NCBI RefSeq assembly: GCF_013394855.1
Contig: NZ_JABMLK010000001.1
Location: 1,364,001 to 1,428,000 of the forward strand
Direction of reading: 5' to 3'
Source: Limnobaculum xujianqingii
GTDB lineage: Bacteria; Pseudomonadota; Gammaproteobacteria; Enterobacterales; Enterobacteriaceae
DNA length: 64,000 nucleotides
Shown: one piece after another, positions 55,400 to 64,000 of the stretch
Position numbering within the stretch: the first letter of the stretch is position 1
Layout of the letters: each line of letters begins with the position of its first letter
The notes under the pieces: model-generated
Database searches by the model: none
Told to the model about the DNA's origin: nothing
Seen by the model: only the letters and a program-made list of their open reading frames with translations
Made by a program: the position numbers and the translations under genes

Positions 55400-56704
55400 T
55401 CATGCAGCTGGAGTCTGATTCATTAGCTCGCTGAATGACATGGCTTTCTCAGTTACTTTAGCGTTAGACAGCAGAGTTTCCACTGCTTCTTCTTCCATAG
55501 CAACGTTGCGCATGTTGTTCATCAGTTCGCTGTTCTTATTATAGAACTCAATTACTTCTTGTGGATCTTCATACGCAGAAGCCATTTCTTCAATCAGTGC
55601 ATTAACGCGAGTCTGGTCAGCTTTCAGTTCATGCTTACGAATGACTTCACCTAACAGTAAACCCACTACAACACGACGTTTAGCTTGCTCCTCGAACAGT
55701 TCGCGAGGTAATTCCATCGCTTGCTGTTGGTTGCCACCAAAACGTTGTGCCGCTTGTTGACGCAGTACATCGATTTCACCATCAACCAGTGACGCAGGAA
55801 CGTCAACTTCGTTGGTTTTGATCAGACCGTCGATAACCTGAGTCTTAACGCGGTTACGGATAGCGCCTTTCAGCTCACGTTCCATATTCTTACGAACTTC
55901 GGCTTTTAAGCCATCCAACGTACCATCAGCAACACCAAAGCGAGAAATGAACTCTGGAGTAAATTCTGGCAGCTCACGCTCTTCAACTTTCTTCAGAACG
56001 ATAGCGAACTTAGCCGCTTTACCTTTCAGGTTTTCTGCATGGTAATCGTCAGGGAAGTTAACATCGATAGTAAACTCTTCACCTTTCTTATGACCCACGA
56101 TGCCTTCTTCAAAACCTGGGATCATACGGCCCTGGCCCATGGCCAGAACGAAATCAGATGCTTTACCACCTTCGAACTCTTCACCGTCGATAGAACCGGT
56201 GAAATCTACAGTTACGCGGTCTTCGGCTTTAGCCTGGTCATCAGTTTCTTTCCAGGTTGCTTGCTGCTTGCGTAAAGTATCCAGCATAGTCTCAACGTCA
56301 GCATCGCCCACGTTAACCACTGGTTTTTCAACTTCGATGGTGTTTAAGTCTTTCAGTTCTACTTCCGGATACACTTCAAACTCTACGGCATAGCTGAAGT
56401 CTTCACCCAGCTTGTATTCGCCCGGTACATACTTCGGTGCGCCTGCTGGATTGATTTTTTCTTTGATGATGGCATCAATGAAATGACGCTGCATCAGTTC
56501 ACCCAGCACGTCCTGGCGCGCAGAAGCACCATAACGCTGAGCGATAATGTTCATTGGTACTTTTCCTTTACGGAAGCCGTCGATACGTACTTTCTTGGCA
56601 ATATCTACCAGCTCTTTTTTTACTGCTTCTTCAATCACGTCAGCCGCAACAGCGATTGATAGACGGCGCCCTAGGCCTTGAGTTGTTTCAACGGAAACTT
56701 GCAT
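55400..56704 (-). CDS. tig: Trigger factor Tig
   Basis: Ribosome-bound chaperone with prolyl isomerase activity. It has 434 residues (E. coli 432). The ribosome-binding signature [17 protein letters not shown] lies at about residues 43-59. The FKBP-like isomerase domain is at about 150-245 ([21 protein letters not shown]-type loop [18 protein letters not shown]). The C-terminal arms end in [12 protein letters not shown]. It is located between bolA and clpP, as in E. coli. Confidence 0.98.
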   Translation of the reverse strand: MQVSVETTQGLGRRLSIAVAADVIEEAVKKELVDIAKKVRIDGFRKGKVPMNIIAQRYGASARQDVLGELMQRHFIDAIIKEKINPAGAPKYVPGEYKLGEDFSYAVEFEVYPEVELKDLNTIEVEKPVVNVGDADVETMLDTLRKQQATWKETDDQAKAEDRVTVDFTGSIDGEEFEGGKASDFVLAMGQGRMIPGFEEGIVGHKKGEEFTIDVNFPDDYHAENLKGKAAKFAIVLKKVEERELPEFTPEFISRFGVADGTLDGLKAEVRKNMERELKGAIRNRVKTQVIDGLIKTNEVDVPASLVDGEIDVLRQQAAQRFGGNQQQAMELPRELFEEQAKRRVVVGLLLGEVIRKHELKADQTRVNALIEEMASAYEDPQEVIEFYNKNSELMNNMRNVAMEEEAVETLLSNAKVTEKAMSFSELMNQTPAA

Positions 56705-57019
56705 CTTGTTACCTCAAAAAATCACAGTGCTCGGTCAACTCCAGAAGCGATTTTCAATATTGCACAGGCAAATTTGAAAACGATTCTTAAGACCGGGACG
56801 GCCGCGCTTACGGTACCCTATCCCTTATTGTCGGAAGCATCCCGAATAAAGTCCGGAAAATTAGACGCAGCATTATAGCCGCGCATTGATGATGAGTCGA
56901 GAAAAGAGAGGGGGTTAGTACCAGATAAATCGTGATTCAGTTCCCGAAACTTTACCCAACCGACGGTTATTGCCCTATTTTTATGGATATCAGACTCGAT
57001 TTCCATTTTGATTCAATCG
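56705..57019. other. Gap between bolA and tig
   Basis: A 315-bp intergenic region that contains the tig leader and promoter. It has no gene-like ORF and no strong terminator, as far as I can see. Confidence 0.45.
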
Positions 57020-57331
57020 TTATGAAAAACGGCTACCGCCACGACATTCGGGTGAATCTGGCACTGAATCCTGCTGTTTTTGCCACTCGTCAGGCGTATA
57101 GGTATGTAAAGCCAGCGCATGGATTGGCTGCTGCATCTCTTGAGCCAGCAATTGATAAATTACACGATGGCGGGCCAGCAGACGTTGCCCGGCAAAACTA
57201 TCAGAGACAATCACCACCTTAAAATGACTCTCTGAACCCACAGGCACATTATGCTGATAGCTTTCATTGACTACTTCAATGAACAGCGGCTTCAGCACTG
57301 CTAACTTACTTTTGATAATCTCTTGCATCAT
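57020..57331 (-). CDS. bolA: Transcriptional regulator / Fe-S trafficking protein BolA
   Basis: Small stress-related protein that partners with monothiol glutaredoxins and affects cell shape. About 103 residues from the ATG pair at 57331 (E. coli 105). The family core is [20 protein letters not shown], then [20 protein letters not shown], with the invariant His in [11 protein letters not shown]. The start is chosen over an upstream ATG because GGGTAAG precedes it and because of the family N-terminus. Confidence 0.95.
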   Translation of the reverse strand: MMQEIIKSKLAVLKPLFIEVVNESYQHNVPVGSESHFKVVIVSDSFAGQRLLARHRVIYQLLAQEMQQPIHALALHTYTPDEWQKQQDSVPDSPECRGGSRFS

Positions 57332-57346
57332 GATTGACTTACCCAA

Positions 57347-57781
57347 CTTACTTCCTGATGATTAATTCTTGCATTATTCAGCATCGACATTTTATTGTCC
57401 CTGCAATTAAAGTACAGCATCGGTCATTTTGCCCGAGAAAAGTGGTCTTTTATTAAAATCACATTCCACCGCAAAACAGCGTTATCCGATCTACATAACC
57501 TCATCTGAATCGGCAATCGACCTGACCGCAGGCAACCATCCACAAAAAAACACATTAACCTGCGCGATATTATCATTTCCCCTCTTCCCCATCACCAGAG
57601 CAATGATATGATAGGCGCCGGTCTTATTTGTACCACGGTTTATCTCGGCAGTATGATTGACAATGCAGGTGACTAAACCAACTCACAAGCCGCTCTGACC
57701 TCTGATTAGGCTCAGGTATTAGCTGATAATACTATCATCGAAGCGGTATATGGATAATAAATTGAATTTAAAAGGTTTACC
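57347..57781. other. Gap between divergent bolA and yajG
   Basis: A 435-bp region that carries promoters for the two divergent genes. I see no convincing ORF, repeat or strong regulatory palindrome in it. The E. coli bolA gearbox promoter was not recognisable. Confidence 0.4.
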
Positions 57782-58378
57782 GTGAAAAAAATGACTCTGC
57801 CACAGCGTATTCTGTTTCCATTAATGGCGCTATTTATTCTGGCCGGCTGTGCCGGTTCAGATAACACATTAAACATCAACCCAACCATGAACCTTCCTCA
57901 GCAAGATCCATCGCTGATGGGAGCAACTATCAGTATCACCAGTGCAGACCAGCGCCAGGATAGCGCTTTAGCCAAAGTGAATCGCGATGGTCAATTGTTA
58001 ACCTTAACTCCGTCAAGAGATATGCGTTTCTTGCTACAGGAAGCGCTGGAGAAACAACTGCGTGCCCGTGGTTATATGGTAGGTCCTGAAGGTAGCGTTA
58101 ACGTACAGATCATTATCAATAATCTGTACGCCGATGTTCAGGAAGGTGACTTGCGCTATAACATCGTTACTAAAGTGGATATCTCGATTGTCAGCCAGGC
58201 AAAAAATGGCCAGCAACAAACTAAAAACTTCCGTACGACTCACAATACCAAAGGGCCCTTCACCGCCAGCAATAAGAACATCGAAGATGTTATCAATGCG
58301 GCCCTCACCGATATGATTAATGAAATGGCGCAGGATACCAGCATCAGCGACTTTATCCGTCAAAATGCGCGTAGTTAA
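57782..58378 (+). CDS. yajG: Lipoprotein YajG
   Basis: Outer-membrane lipoprotein of 198 residues (E. coli 192). The signal has the lipobox LAGC with Cys23. The mature domain matches YajG: MNLPQQDPSLMGATISI, RDMRFLLQEALEKQLRARGYMVGP and FTASNKNIEDV, ending in DFIRQNARS. The start is GTG at 57782 because AAAAGG lies 7 nt upstream; an ATG three codons later is possible. It is followed by ampG after 44 bp, as in E. coli. Function is unknown. Confidence 0.94.
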   Translation: MKKMTLPQRILFPLMALFILAGCAGSDNTLNINPTMNLPQQDPSLMGATISITSADQRQDSALAKVNRDGQLLTLTPSRDMRFLLQEALEKQLRARGYMVGPEGSVNVQIIINNLYADVQEGDLRYNIVTKVDISIVSQAKNGQQQTKNFRTTHNTKGPFTASNKNIEDVINAALTDMINEMAQDTSISDFIRQNARS

Positions 58379-58422
58379 TCCAGTACTAATCCCTGCTCAA
58401 ACCGGCAGGGGTTTCTGATTCT

Positions 58423-59919
58423 ATGACTAATTATTATTTTAAGGCGTTTACTCAGCGTAATACCGCGGTATTGCTATTGCTTGGTTTTGCATCCGGTCTG
58501 CCTCTGGCCTTAACTTCCGGCACTCTGCAAGCCTGGATGACTGTAGCTGGTCTGGATTTAACCACCATTGGTTTCTTCTCTTTAGTCGGGCAAGCTTACG
58601 TTTTCAAGTTTCTCTGGTCACCCTTAATGGACCGCTACAGCCTGCCATTGCTTGGCCGTCGTCGTGGCTGGATGCTGCTAACTCAGATTGCACTGGTTAT
58701 TCTGATTTTTGCCATTGGTTGCCTGAATCCTCAGCACGATTTATGGTTAATGGCAGCACTGGCGGTAATGATTGCCTTCTTCTCCGCCTCTCAGGACATT
58801 GTGTTTGATGCTTATAAAACCGATGTTCTGCCAGCAGAGCAGCGGGGAAACGGAGCGGCTATCTCAGTATTAGGCTATCGTTTAGCCATGTTAGTTTCTG
58901 GCGGACTGGCCCTGTGGATTGCTCATTACTATCTGGGATGGCGCGCAACTTACTGGTTGATGGCGCTGTTGATGGTTATCGGTATTATTGCCACGTTATG
59001 GGCAAAAGAACCTGAAACCATAACCTCTACGCCTAAAACCATTGAACAGGCGGTAGTTGAGCCATTAAAAGATTTCTTTGGTCGTAATAATGCCTGGCTG
59101 ATTCTGTTACTGATTGTGCTGTATAAAATGGGTGATGCCTTCGCCGGGAGCCTGAGTACCACGTTCCTGATTCGCGGCGTCGGTTTTAACGCTGGCGAAG
59201 TGGGTCTGGTAAATAAAACGCTGGGCCTGTTTGCCACAATTATTGGCGTGCTGATTGGCGGCATTCTGATGCAAAAGCTAACGTTATTTCGCTCGCTGAT
59301 GCTGTTCGGTATTTTGCAGGCGGTATCCAATTTTGGTTACTGGATTCTGGCGGTGACCGATAAAAACATTATCACCATGGGCAGCGCAATTTTCTTTGAG
59401 AATCTGTGTGGGGGAATGGGTACCGCAGCCTTTGTTGCTCTGCTGATGACCCTGTGTAATAAATCATTCTCTGCCACTCAGTTTGCCCTACTCTCAGCGT
59501 TATCTGCTGTTGGGCGTGTTTACGTTGGCCCGGTTGCAGGCTGGTTTGTTGAGCATTACAACTGGCCGCTGTTCTATCTGTTTACCATTGTAATGGCAGT
59601 TCCCGGATTGCTGTTGCTGGCGGTATGTCGTCAGACTCTGGAACATACCCAACAGACAGATAGCTTTATGCCCAGAATACATTTTTCCCGTCAGTACCAG
59701 TTGGCAATTCGATTAGTTATCGCCGGTGCAATTATGCTGGGGGCATGGCTGGTATTGCTGTTCGAGTCCGCAACTGAATTCAGTTCTCTCTATTATATAA
59801 AAGAAGCGCTACTAAATATTGGTGGCCTGCTGTGCCTGATGGGGATATTGATAGGCTGCTGGTTGGATTATAAATCCATCAGGAAAGAATCATCAGAAGT
59901 GACTAAAAGCATAGAATAA
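58423..59919 (+). CDS. ampG: Muropeptide permease AmpG
   Basis: Inner-membrane MFS transporter that imports anhydro-muropeptides for cell-wall recycling and thereby affects AmpC induction in species that have it. It has 498 residues (E. coli 491) with about 14 hydrophobic segments. Landmarks are LLLLGFASGLPLALTSGTLQ, KFLWSPLMDRYSLPLLGRRRG, SASQDIVFDAYKTDVL and YKMGDAFAGSLSTTFLIRG. It forms an operon with yajG and ends at a hairpin. Confidence 0.97.
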   Translation: MTNYYFKAFTQRNTAVLLLLGFASGLPLALTSGTLQAWMTVAGLDLTTIGFFSLVGQAYVFKFLWSPLMDRYSLPLLGRRRGWMLLTQIALVILIFAIGCLNPQHDLWLMAALAVMIAFFSASQDIVFDAYKTDVLPAEQRGNGAAISVLGYRLAMLVSGGLALWIAHYYLGWRATYWLMALLMVIGIIATLWAKEPETITSTPKTIEQAVVEPLKDFFGRNNAWLILLLIVLYKMGDAFAGSLSTTFLIRGVGFNAGEVGLVNKTLGLFATIIGVLIGGILMQKLTLFRSLMLFGILQAVSNFGYWILAVTDKNIITMGSAIFFENLCGGMGTAAFVALLMTLCNKSFSATQFALLSALSAVGRVYVGPVAGWFVEHYNWPLFYLFTIVMAVPGLLLLAVCRQTLEHTQQTDSFMPRIHFSRQYQLAIRLVIAGAIMLGAWLVLLFESATEFSSLYYIKEALLNIGGLLCLMGILIGCWLDYKSIRKESSEVTKSIE

Positions 59920-59923
59920 CTTT

Positions 59924-59948
59924 AGAGCACCTGAATTACAGGTGTTCT
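59924..59948 (+). terminator. Hairpin after ampG
   Basis: A 10-bp stem AGAGCACCTG/CAGGTGTTCT (one G-U) with a 5-nt loop, 5 bp past the ampG stop. The T run is weak. Confidence 0.6.
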
Positions 59949-60054
59949 AAAATCTATAATAAAAACATTTATTATCATATTGATAATAAATTTCAAAACG
60001 CTCGCAATTACATCCAATCCTTTCATCATCCTGACAATTTTGAGATTGGTTTAA

Positions 60055-60507
60055 CTATTCTACGATTTGATCCCCGATCGTTTTTTGAGAAATCAATACT
60101 TTTTGAGTGCAGTAAATAGCCTCTTTATCTATTACCTCTATTGAATTCTCTTTTATGAAGATATCAATAGCACAACCCCCTTTTGAATCATTAATAAGCG
60201 CAATGATACTGCCGCCACCTCCTGATTGAGAGCCTATTTTCCATTTTGAAAATAACTCAGTATCTTCTGAATAAGATGTTGAAACAGGTAGTGATAACTG
60301 TTCATTTGGCCTAATAACTTTGATTCGTTTTAATTGCTGTAACTCTTCTAATGTTGGCTCCATACTGCCTGTGTGCTGCATCGTATAGATATATAAATCT
60401 TTGTTAGTATTATTATGTAAATAAATTGTTGGGGCCAATCGACTGAAATAGAAAATAATGAGCAATACAATACTCAATATAACTAAACCTTTTTTATTCA
60501 ATTTCAT
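60055..60507 (-). CDS. Hypothetical single-pass membrane-anchored protein
   Basis: A 150-residue protein that I do not recognise. One membrane segment lies at about residues 7-24 (GLVILSIVLLIIFYFSRL) after a basic MKLNKKG, so the rest is predicted to be periplasmic. The soluble part has a Gly-rich turn (SQSGGGGS) and two Cys (GGCAID and IYCTQ) that could form a disulfide. It is more AT-rich than its neighbours and is not part of an operon, which hints at recent acquisition. It lies between ampG and the ara operon. Confidence 0.7.
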   Translation of the reverse strand: MKLNKKGLVILSIVLLIIFYFSRLAPTIYLHNNTNKDLYIYTMQHTGSMEPTLEELQQLKRIKVIRPNEQLSLPVSTSYSEDTELFSKWKIGSQSGGGGSIIALINDSKGGCAIDIFIKENSIEVIDKEAIYCTQKVLISQKTIGDQIVE

Positions 60508-60758
60508 AATTACTCTACTATTTTTAATAGATTTTCAGTATGCCTGCGCCAATGTAATAGGAAAACAGGATAGCTACAGCTGATAACATTGCCAGTAATA
60601 ATAGATTTACCAGTAATATCAATAGAATTATTCAGGATTGGTGATTAGTAACGTAATAACATCTGAAGATTATATAAAATAATTTTCTTGATAAGCCAAA
60701 CGATAAATAGATGGGAAGCACCCTGACAATAGGTGGGTGCTTCAAGATGTAGTTAATT
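60508..60758. other. Gap between orphan gene and araD
   Basis: A 250-bp AT-rich gap. It holds the araD terminator hairpin (60715-60743) and the promoter of the orphan gene. Nothing else was recognised. Confidence 0.4.
60715..60743 (-). terminator. Terminator of the araBAD transcript
   Basis: Perfect 9-bp stem GAAGCACCC/GGGTGCTTC, 16 bp past the araD stop. The downstream T run on the minus strand is interrupted. Confidence 0.7.
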
Positions 60759-61454
60759 TTACTGCCCGTAATAAGCATTCTTACCATGCTTACGCAGATA
60801 ATGTTTATCCAACAGCTCTTGCTGCATTTCACCTAAATCAGGCGCTAGCTGGCGGGTAAACAGATTCATATAGGCAATCTCTTCCAGTACCACGGCGTTA
60901 TGTACCGCATTATCTGGATCGGTTCCCCAGGCAAAAGGACCATGAGAGTTCACCAACACTGCCGGAATATCTTTAGCGCTAATACCCAGAACTTTGAAAG
61001 TTTCGATAATAACGTTACCCGTTTCCAGCTCATACTCCCCGGCTATTTCTGCCGGTGTCATTCTTCTGGTACACGGAATCGGGCCATAGAAATAGTCTGC
61101 ATGGGTGGTTCCCCATGCGGGTAAATCACGTCCGGCCTGTGCCCAAATGGTGGCATGACGAGAGTGAGTATGCACAATTCCACCAATCTCAGGGAATGCC
61201 CGATACAGCGCCAGATGAGTTTCGGTATCTGATGAAGGCTTTTTGCTGCCTTCTACAACTTTTCCACTTTCCAGACTCACTACCACCATATCATCAGCAG
61301 TCATATGTTCATATTCAACACCTGACGGCTTAATCACGATCACTCCGCGCTCACGATCGATTCCACTAACATTTCCCCAGGTAAAGGTCACTAAATTATG
61401 ACGAGGTAACGCCAGATTAGCTTCTAAAACCTGTTTCTTCAGTTGCTGATACAT
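60759..61454 (-). CDS. araD: L-ribulose-5-phosphate 4-epimerase AraD
   Basis: Last enzyme of L-arabinose breakdown, giving D-xylulose 5-phosphate. It has 231 residues, the same as E. coli. Class-II aldolase-type zinc site: [16 protein letters not shown] with the two His, and a third His later in the chain. [20 protein letters not shown] and [18 protein letters not shown] are also present. It is third in the araBAD order. UlaF and SgbE homologues are similar, but position after araA settles the assignment. Confidence 0.97.
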   Translation of the reverse strand: MYQQLKKQVLEANLALPRHNLVTFTWGNVSGIDRERGVIVIKPSGVEYEHMTADDMVVVSLESGKVVEGSKKPSSDTETHLALYRAFPEIGGIVHTHSRHATIWAQAGRDLPAWGTTHADYFYGPIPCTRRMTPAEIAGEYELETGNVIIETFKVLGISAKDIPAVLVNSHGPFAWGTDPDNAVHNAVVLEEIAYMNLFTRQLAPDLGEMQQELLDKHYLRKHGKNAYYGQ

Positions 61455-61523
61455 ATTCTTTTGCCTTTTAATCTTTTCTTTCTAAATTAGCAGTTAAATT
61501 CAGCTCACTACTGAAAGAGGATT

Positions 61524-61549
61524 GCCCCCAGACGGTTATGCCTGAGGGC
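61524..61549 (-). other. Hairpin in the araA-araD intercistronic gap
   Basis: A 10-position stem GCCCTCAGGC/GTCTGGGGGC (two G-U pairs) with a 6-nt loop, in the 167-bp gap. There is no T run. It could protect the upstream araA mRNA or reduce araD expression. Confidence 0.5.
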
Positions 61550-61621
61550 TTAGCTTTATTACTCTTTCAATTCAAACACCCATTTTCATCAACGTGTGTT
61601 TTGTTTATCACCAGATATCGC

Positions 61622-63124
61622 TTAGCGACACAGCTTGTAATAAACCTCATTCCAGCGAATCTCGTTCTTAAATGCCGGAATTTCAGTGTCCTGACCGATC
61701 ACCAGCATCTCAATGCCGCACATTTCAGCATAGATACGCAGATGCTCGACATCCAGCGCCTGAGTGAACACGGTATGGTGCGCACCACCAGCCAGAATCC
61801 AGGCTTCAACTGCCACATCCAGTGATGGATGAGTTTTCCAGACTGCATGAGCTACCGGAAGCTTAGGCAGGTCATGTGGTGGTTTAACGGTATCAACCGT
61901 ATTTACCAGCAGGCGGAAGCGATCGCCCATATCAATCAGGCTGGCGTTCAGCGCTGGTCCTGCCGGAGCAGAGAAGATCAAACGAGCTGGATCGTCTTTA
62001 CCGCCGATACCCAGATGCTGGACATCCAGCAATGGCTTCTCTTCGCTGGCGATAGACGGACAAACTTCCAACATGTGAGAACCTAATACCAGGTCATTAC
62101 CCGCCGCGAAGTTATAGGTGTAGTCTTCCATAAAGGAAGTCCCCCCTTTCATACCGCTGGCCATGACTTTCATAATGCGCAGCAACGCTGCGGTTTTCCA
62201 GTCACCTTCGGCACCAAAGCCATAACCCTGTTGCATCAGGCGCTGTACCGATAATCCCGGCAGCTGTTTTAAACCGTACAGGTTTTCAAACGTGGTGGTG
62301 AAAGCACCAAACTTACCTTGCTCCAGAAATTTCTTCAGGCCCAGTTCAATGCGGGCCGCTTCCAACAGGTTGCTACGTTTTGCCCCATTGACTTTAACCA
62401 CATCAGTCAGACGATAGGTAGCTTCATACTCTTCAACCAGCGCGTCGATCTCACCTTTAGAGATGGCATCTACGACTGATACTAAATCCCCTAAGCCATA
62501 GCCGTTTACCGCATAACCAAATTTGATTTGTGCAGAAACTTTATTACCTTCCGTTACCGCTACTTCACGCATGTTGTCGCCAAAGCGAGCAACTTTCAGG
62601 TTTTTGCTTTCATAAATACCAGCAGCAACACGCATCCAGCGGTCCAGCTTGTGGTGTACTTCTTTATCTTTCCATGAACCCACTACTGCGGTGTACTCAT
62701 TGCGCATACGTGCACCAATGAAACCGAACTCACGGCCGCCATGGGCAGTTTGGTTCAGGTTCATGAAGTCCATATCAATGGTGCCCCATGGAATTTCATT
62801 ACTGTATTGGGTATGGAGTTGTAATAACGGCTTTTCCAGCAGACTTAAACCGGCAATCCACATTCTGGCTGGAGAGAAAGTGTGTAACCAGGTAACGATA
62901 CCCACACAGCTTTGCGCGTAGTTCGCTTCCCGGCACAGGTTTATAATCTCATCCGGCGTGGTCGCCAGAGGTTTGATCACTAACTTGATCGGTAATCCTG
63001 CTTGCTTATTTAAGCCATCAACCACTTCCTGAGCCTGTTGACTCACCTGTTGCAGTGTTTTTGGCCCATACAGATGTTGACTACCAATAACAAACCAAAC
63101 TTCTAACTGATTAAAGACGTTCAT
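61622..63124 (-). CDS. araA: L-arabinose isomerase AraA
   Basis: Converts L-arabinose to L-ribulose. It has 500 residues, the same as E. coli. Landmarks are [19 protein letters not shown] at the N-terminus, [15 protein letters not shown], the [18 protein letters not shown] region, [16 protein letters not shown], and FMEDYTYNF. The metal-binding Glu and His residues are in these conserved stretches. It is second in araBAD, 57 bp after araB. Confidence 0.98.
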   Translation of the reverse strand: MNVFNQLEVWFVIGSQHLYGPKTLQQVSQQAQEVVDGLNKQAGLPIKLVIKPLATTPDEIINLCREANYAQSCVGIVTWLHTFSPARMWIAGLSLLEKPLLQLHTQYSNEIPWGTIDMDFMNLNQTAHGGREFGFIGARMRNEYTAVVGSWKDKEVHHKLDRWMRVAAGIYESKNLKVARFGDNMREVAVTEGNKVSAQIKFGYAVNGYGLGDLVSVVDAISKGEIDALVEEYEATYRLTDVVKVNGAKRSNLLEAARIELGLKKFLEQGKFGAFTTTFENLYGLKQLPGLSVQRLMQQGYGFGAEGDWKTAALLRIMKVMASGMKGGTSFMEDYTYNFAAGNDLVLGSHMLEVCPSIASEEKPLLDVQHLGIGGKDDPARLIFSAPAGPALNASLIDMGDRFRLLVNTVDTVKPPHDLPKLPVAHAVWKTHPSLDVAVEAWILAGGAHHTVFTQALDVEHLRIYAEMCGIEMLVIGQDTEIPAFKNEIRWNEVYYKLCR

Positions 63125-63181
63125 ATAAACTCCTATAGAGAGCCTGCTTTTCAGCAGGCCAATTCAAAATGTAGTACCGCA

Positions 63182-64000
63182 TTATTCGGCTTTAGCCGCA
63201 TAGCAAGGCTCTGCGACTTTGCCCCATTGCTGATAACGCTGATAAAGTTTTTCATACTGCTCAGCACGCTGTGGATCTGGCGTCAACGTGCGCTCAATTG
63301 GGCTGGCCATATGCTGCTGAGCATCCTGAATTGTGGCGTGAACACCCGCGGCAACCGCAGCAAAAATAGCGGCACCCAGAGCACAACACTGATCGGATTC
63401 AACGATTTGCAGCGGACGATTCATGACATCGGTACAAACTTGCATAATTACCGGAGATTTACGGGCAATACCGCCTAATGCCAGTACGTTTTCCACAGGA
63501 ATATCCTGATCGATAAAACACTCCATAATGGCTCGGGCACCAAATGCCGTAGAAGCAATAAATCCACCAAACAGGGTTGGGGCATCAGTACCCAGATTTA
63601 AATCTGTGATAACACCTTTCAGGCGCTGGTTGGCAAATGGCGTTCTGCGGCCGTTGAACCAGTCAAGTACCACCGGTAGCTTCTCCAATGAGGTTTGTTG
63701 AGCCCAGGCTTCAGTCAGCGCGGGTAATAAATTAGATTCGATTTGCTTCAGCGCTGGCGCTAACTCAGGGTTCTGCTCTGCAGCATGATTCAATGGCCAT
63801 GACAGCAAACGGCTAAACCAGGCATACATATCACCAAATGCAGACTGCCCGGCTTCCATCCCGATAAGGCCCGGAATAACACTACCGTCCACCTGACCAC
63901 AAATGCCTGCAACGGCACGGTCACCCACCAGCTGATAATCCGCCAGCAGGATGTCGCAAGTAGAAGTCCCTATCACTTTCACCAGCGTATAGGGTTGAGC
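63182..64000 (-). CDS. araB: Ribulokinase AraB, 5' end outside window
   Basis: The C-terminal 272 residues of L-ribulokinase (FGGY sugar kinase family); the full enteric protein is about 560-570. Visible family parts are [21 protein letters not shown], the segment [18 protein letters not shown], and the ATP-binding [20 protein letters not shown] with [17 protein letters not shown]. The reading frame is open to the window edge. araC and the ara promoter lie outside, so regulation cannot be read here. Confidence 0.97.
   Translation of the reverse strand, partial: AQPYTLVKVIGTSTCDILLADYQLVGDRAVAGICGQVDGSVIPGLIGMEAGQSAFGDMYAWFSRLLSWPLNHAAEQNPELAPALKQIESNLLPALTEAWAQQTSLEKLPVVLDWFNGRRTPFANQRLKGVITDLNLGTDAPTLFGGFIASTAFGARAIMECFIDQDIPVENVLALGGIARKSPVIMQVCTDVMNRPLQIVESDQCCALGAAIFAAVAAGVHATIQDAQQHMASPIERTLTPDPQRAEQYEKLYQRYQQWGKVAEPCYAAKAE

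Noticed and set aside
1..64000. CRISPR array, prophage, rRNA or tRNA genes
   Set aside because: No spaced direct repeats, phage-type gene runs, cloverleaf-like sequences or rRNA segments were recognised.

Overview
The window is chromosomal DNA of a gammaproteobacterium of the order Enterobacterales. The evidence is a fused nuoCD gene, proteins very close to those of E. coli over most of the length, and long runs of E. coli-like gene order: lrhA-alaA-yfbR-yfbS-hxpA-yfbU-yfbV-ackA-pta-yfcD-yfcE-yfcG-yfcH, then ubiX-purF-cvpA-dedD-folC-accD-dedA-truA-usg-pdxB, then queC-ybaV-ppiD-hupB-lon-clpX-clpP-tig-bolA-yajG-ampG. The moderate GC, the many small departures from E. coli order and the intergenic repeats suggest a lineage outside Escherichia/Salmonella, possibly Budviciaceae or a neighbouring family. 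That placement is an inference. No rRNA, tRNA, CRISPR array, prophage or transposase was seen.

Layout. 1-3.1 kb: the 5' end of the nuo operon (nuoA, nuoB, most of nuoCD), preceded by a candidate 28-residue membrane peptide. 3.4-9.6 kb: a catabolic islet wedged between nuoA and lrhA, which are neighbours in E. coli. It holds a DcuC-family dicarboxylate carrier and a cystathionine beta-lyase-like enzyme on one strand, and divergently a fumarase/aspartase-superfamily lyase with an MmgE/PrpD protein. 10-18 kb: lrhA, brnQ, an alaA gene fused to an N-terminal antitoxin-like domain, a SIS/AraC pair, yfbR and a small lipoprotein. 18-22.2 kb: a four-gene operon of alkaline phosphatase, a CPFC-motif exported protein and a LolCDE/MacB-type ABC exporter with a His-rich loop. 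22.3-33.2 kb: the conserved yfbS-to-yfcH block with ackA-pta. 33.3-36 kb: an ExuT-like carrier and a LacI regulator at the place where E. coli has argT-hisJQMP. 36-46.5 kb: the ubiX-to-pdxB block. 46.5-60 kb: the queC-to-ampG block, which lies far away in E. coli, so the 46.47-46.73 kb gap is a rearrangement junction. 60-64 kb: an orphan membrane protein and araD, araA and partial araB.

How genes work together. Complex I, DcuC, ackA-pta and LrhA are all parts of respiratory and overflow metabolism. Lon, ClpX, ClpP, trigger factor, PpiD and HU form the usual protein quality-control neighbourhood, with a clear heat-shock type promoter before lon. cvpA-purF carries a PurR-like operator.

The most novel content is: (i) the islet at 3.4-9.6 kb, which I propose degrades a succinyl (fumarate) adduct through an epimerase/lyase pair; (ii) the AbrB-like/AlaA fusion; (iii) two MITE-like elements with matching inverted ends and modular hairpins, plus a separate multi-hairpin block; and (iv) several leader structures, including a Shine-Dalgarno-sequestering hairpin before the phosphatase operon and an 18-bp hairpin before brnQ.
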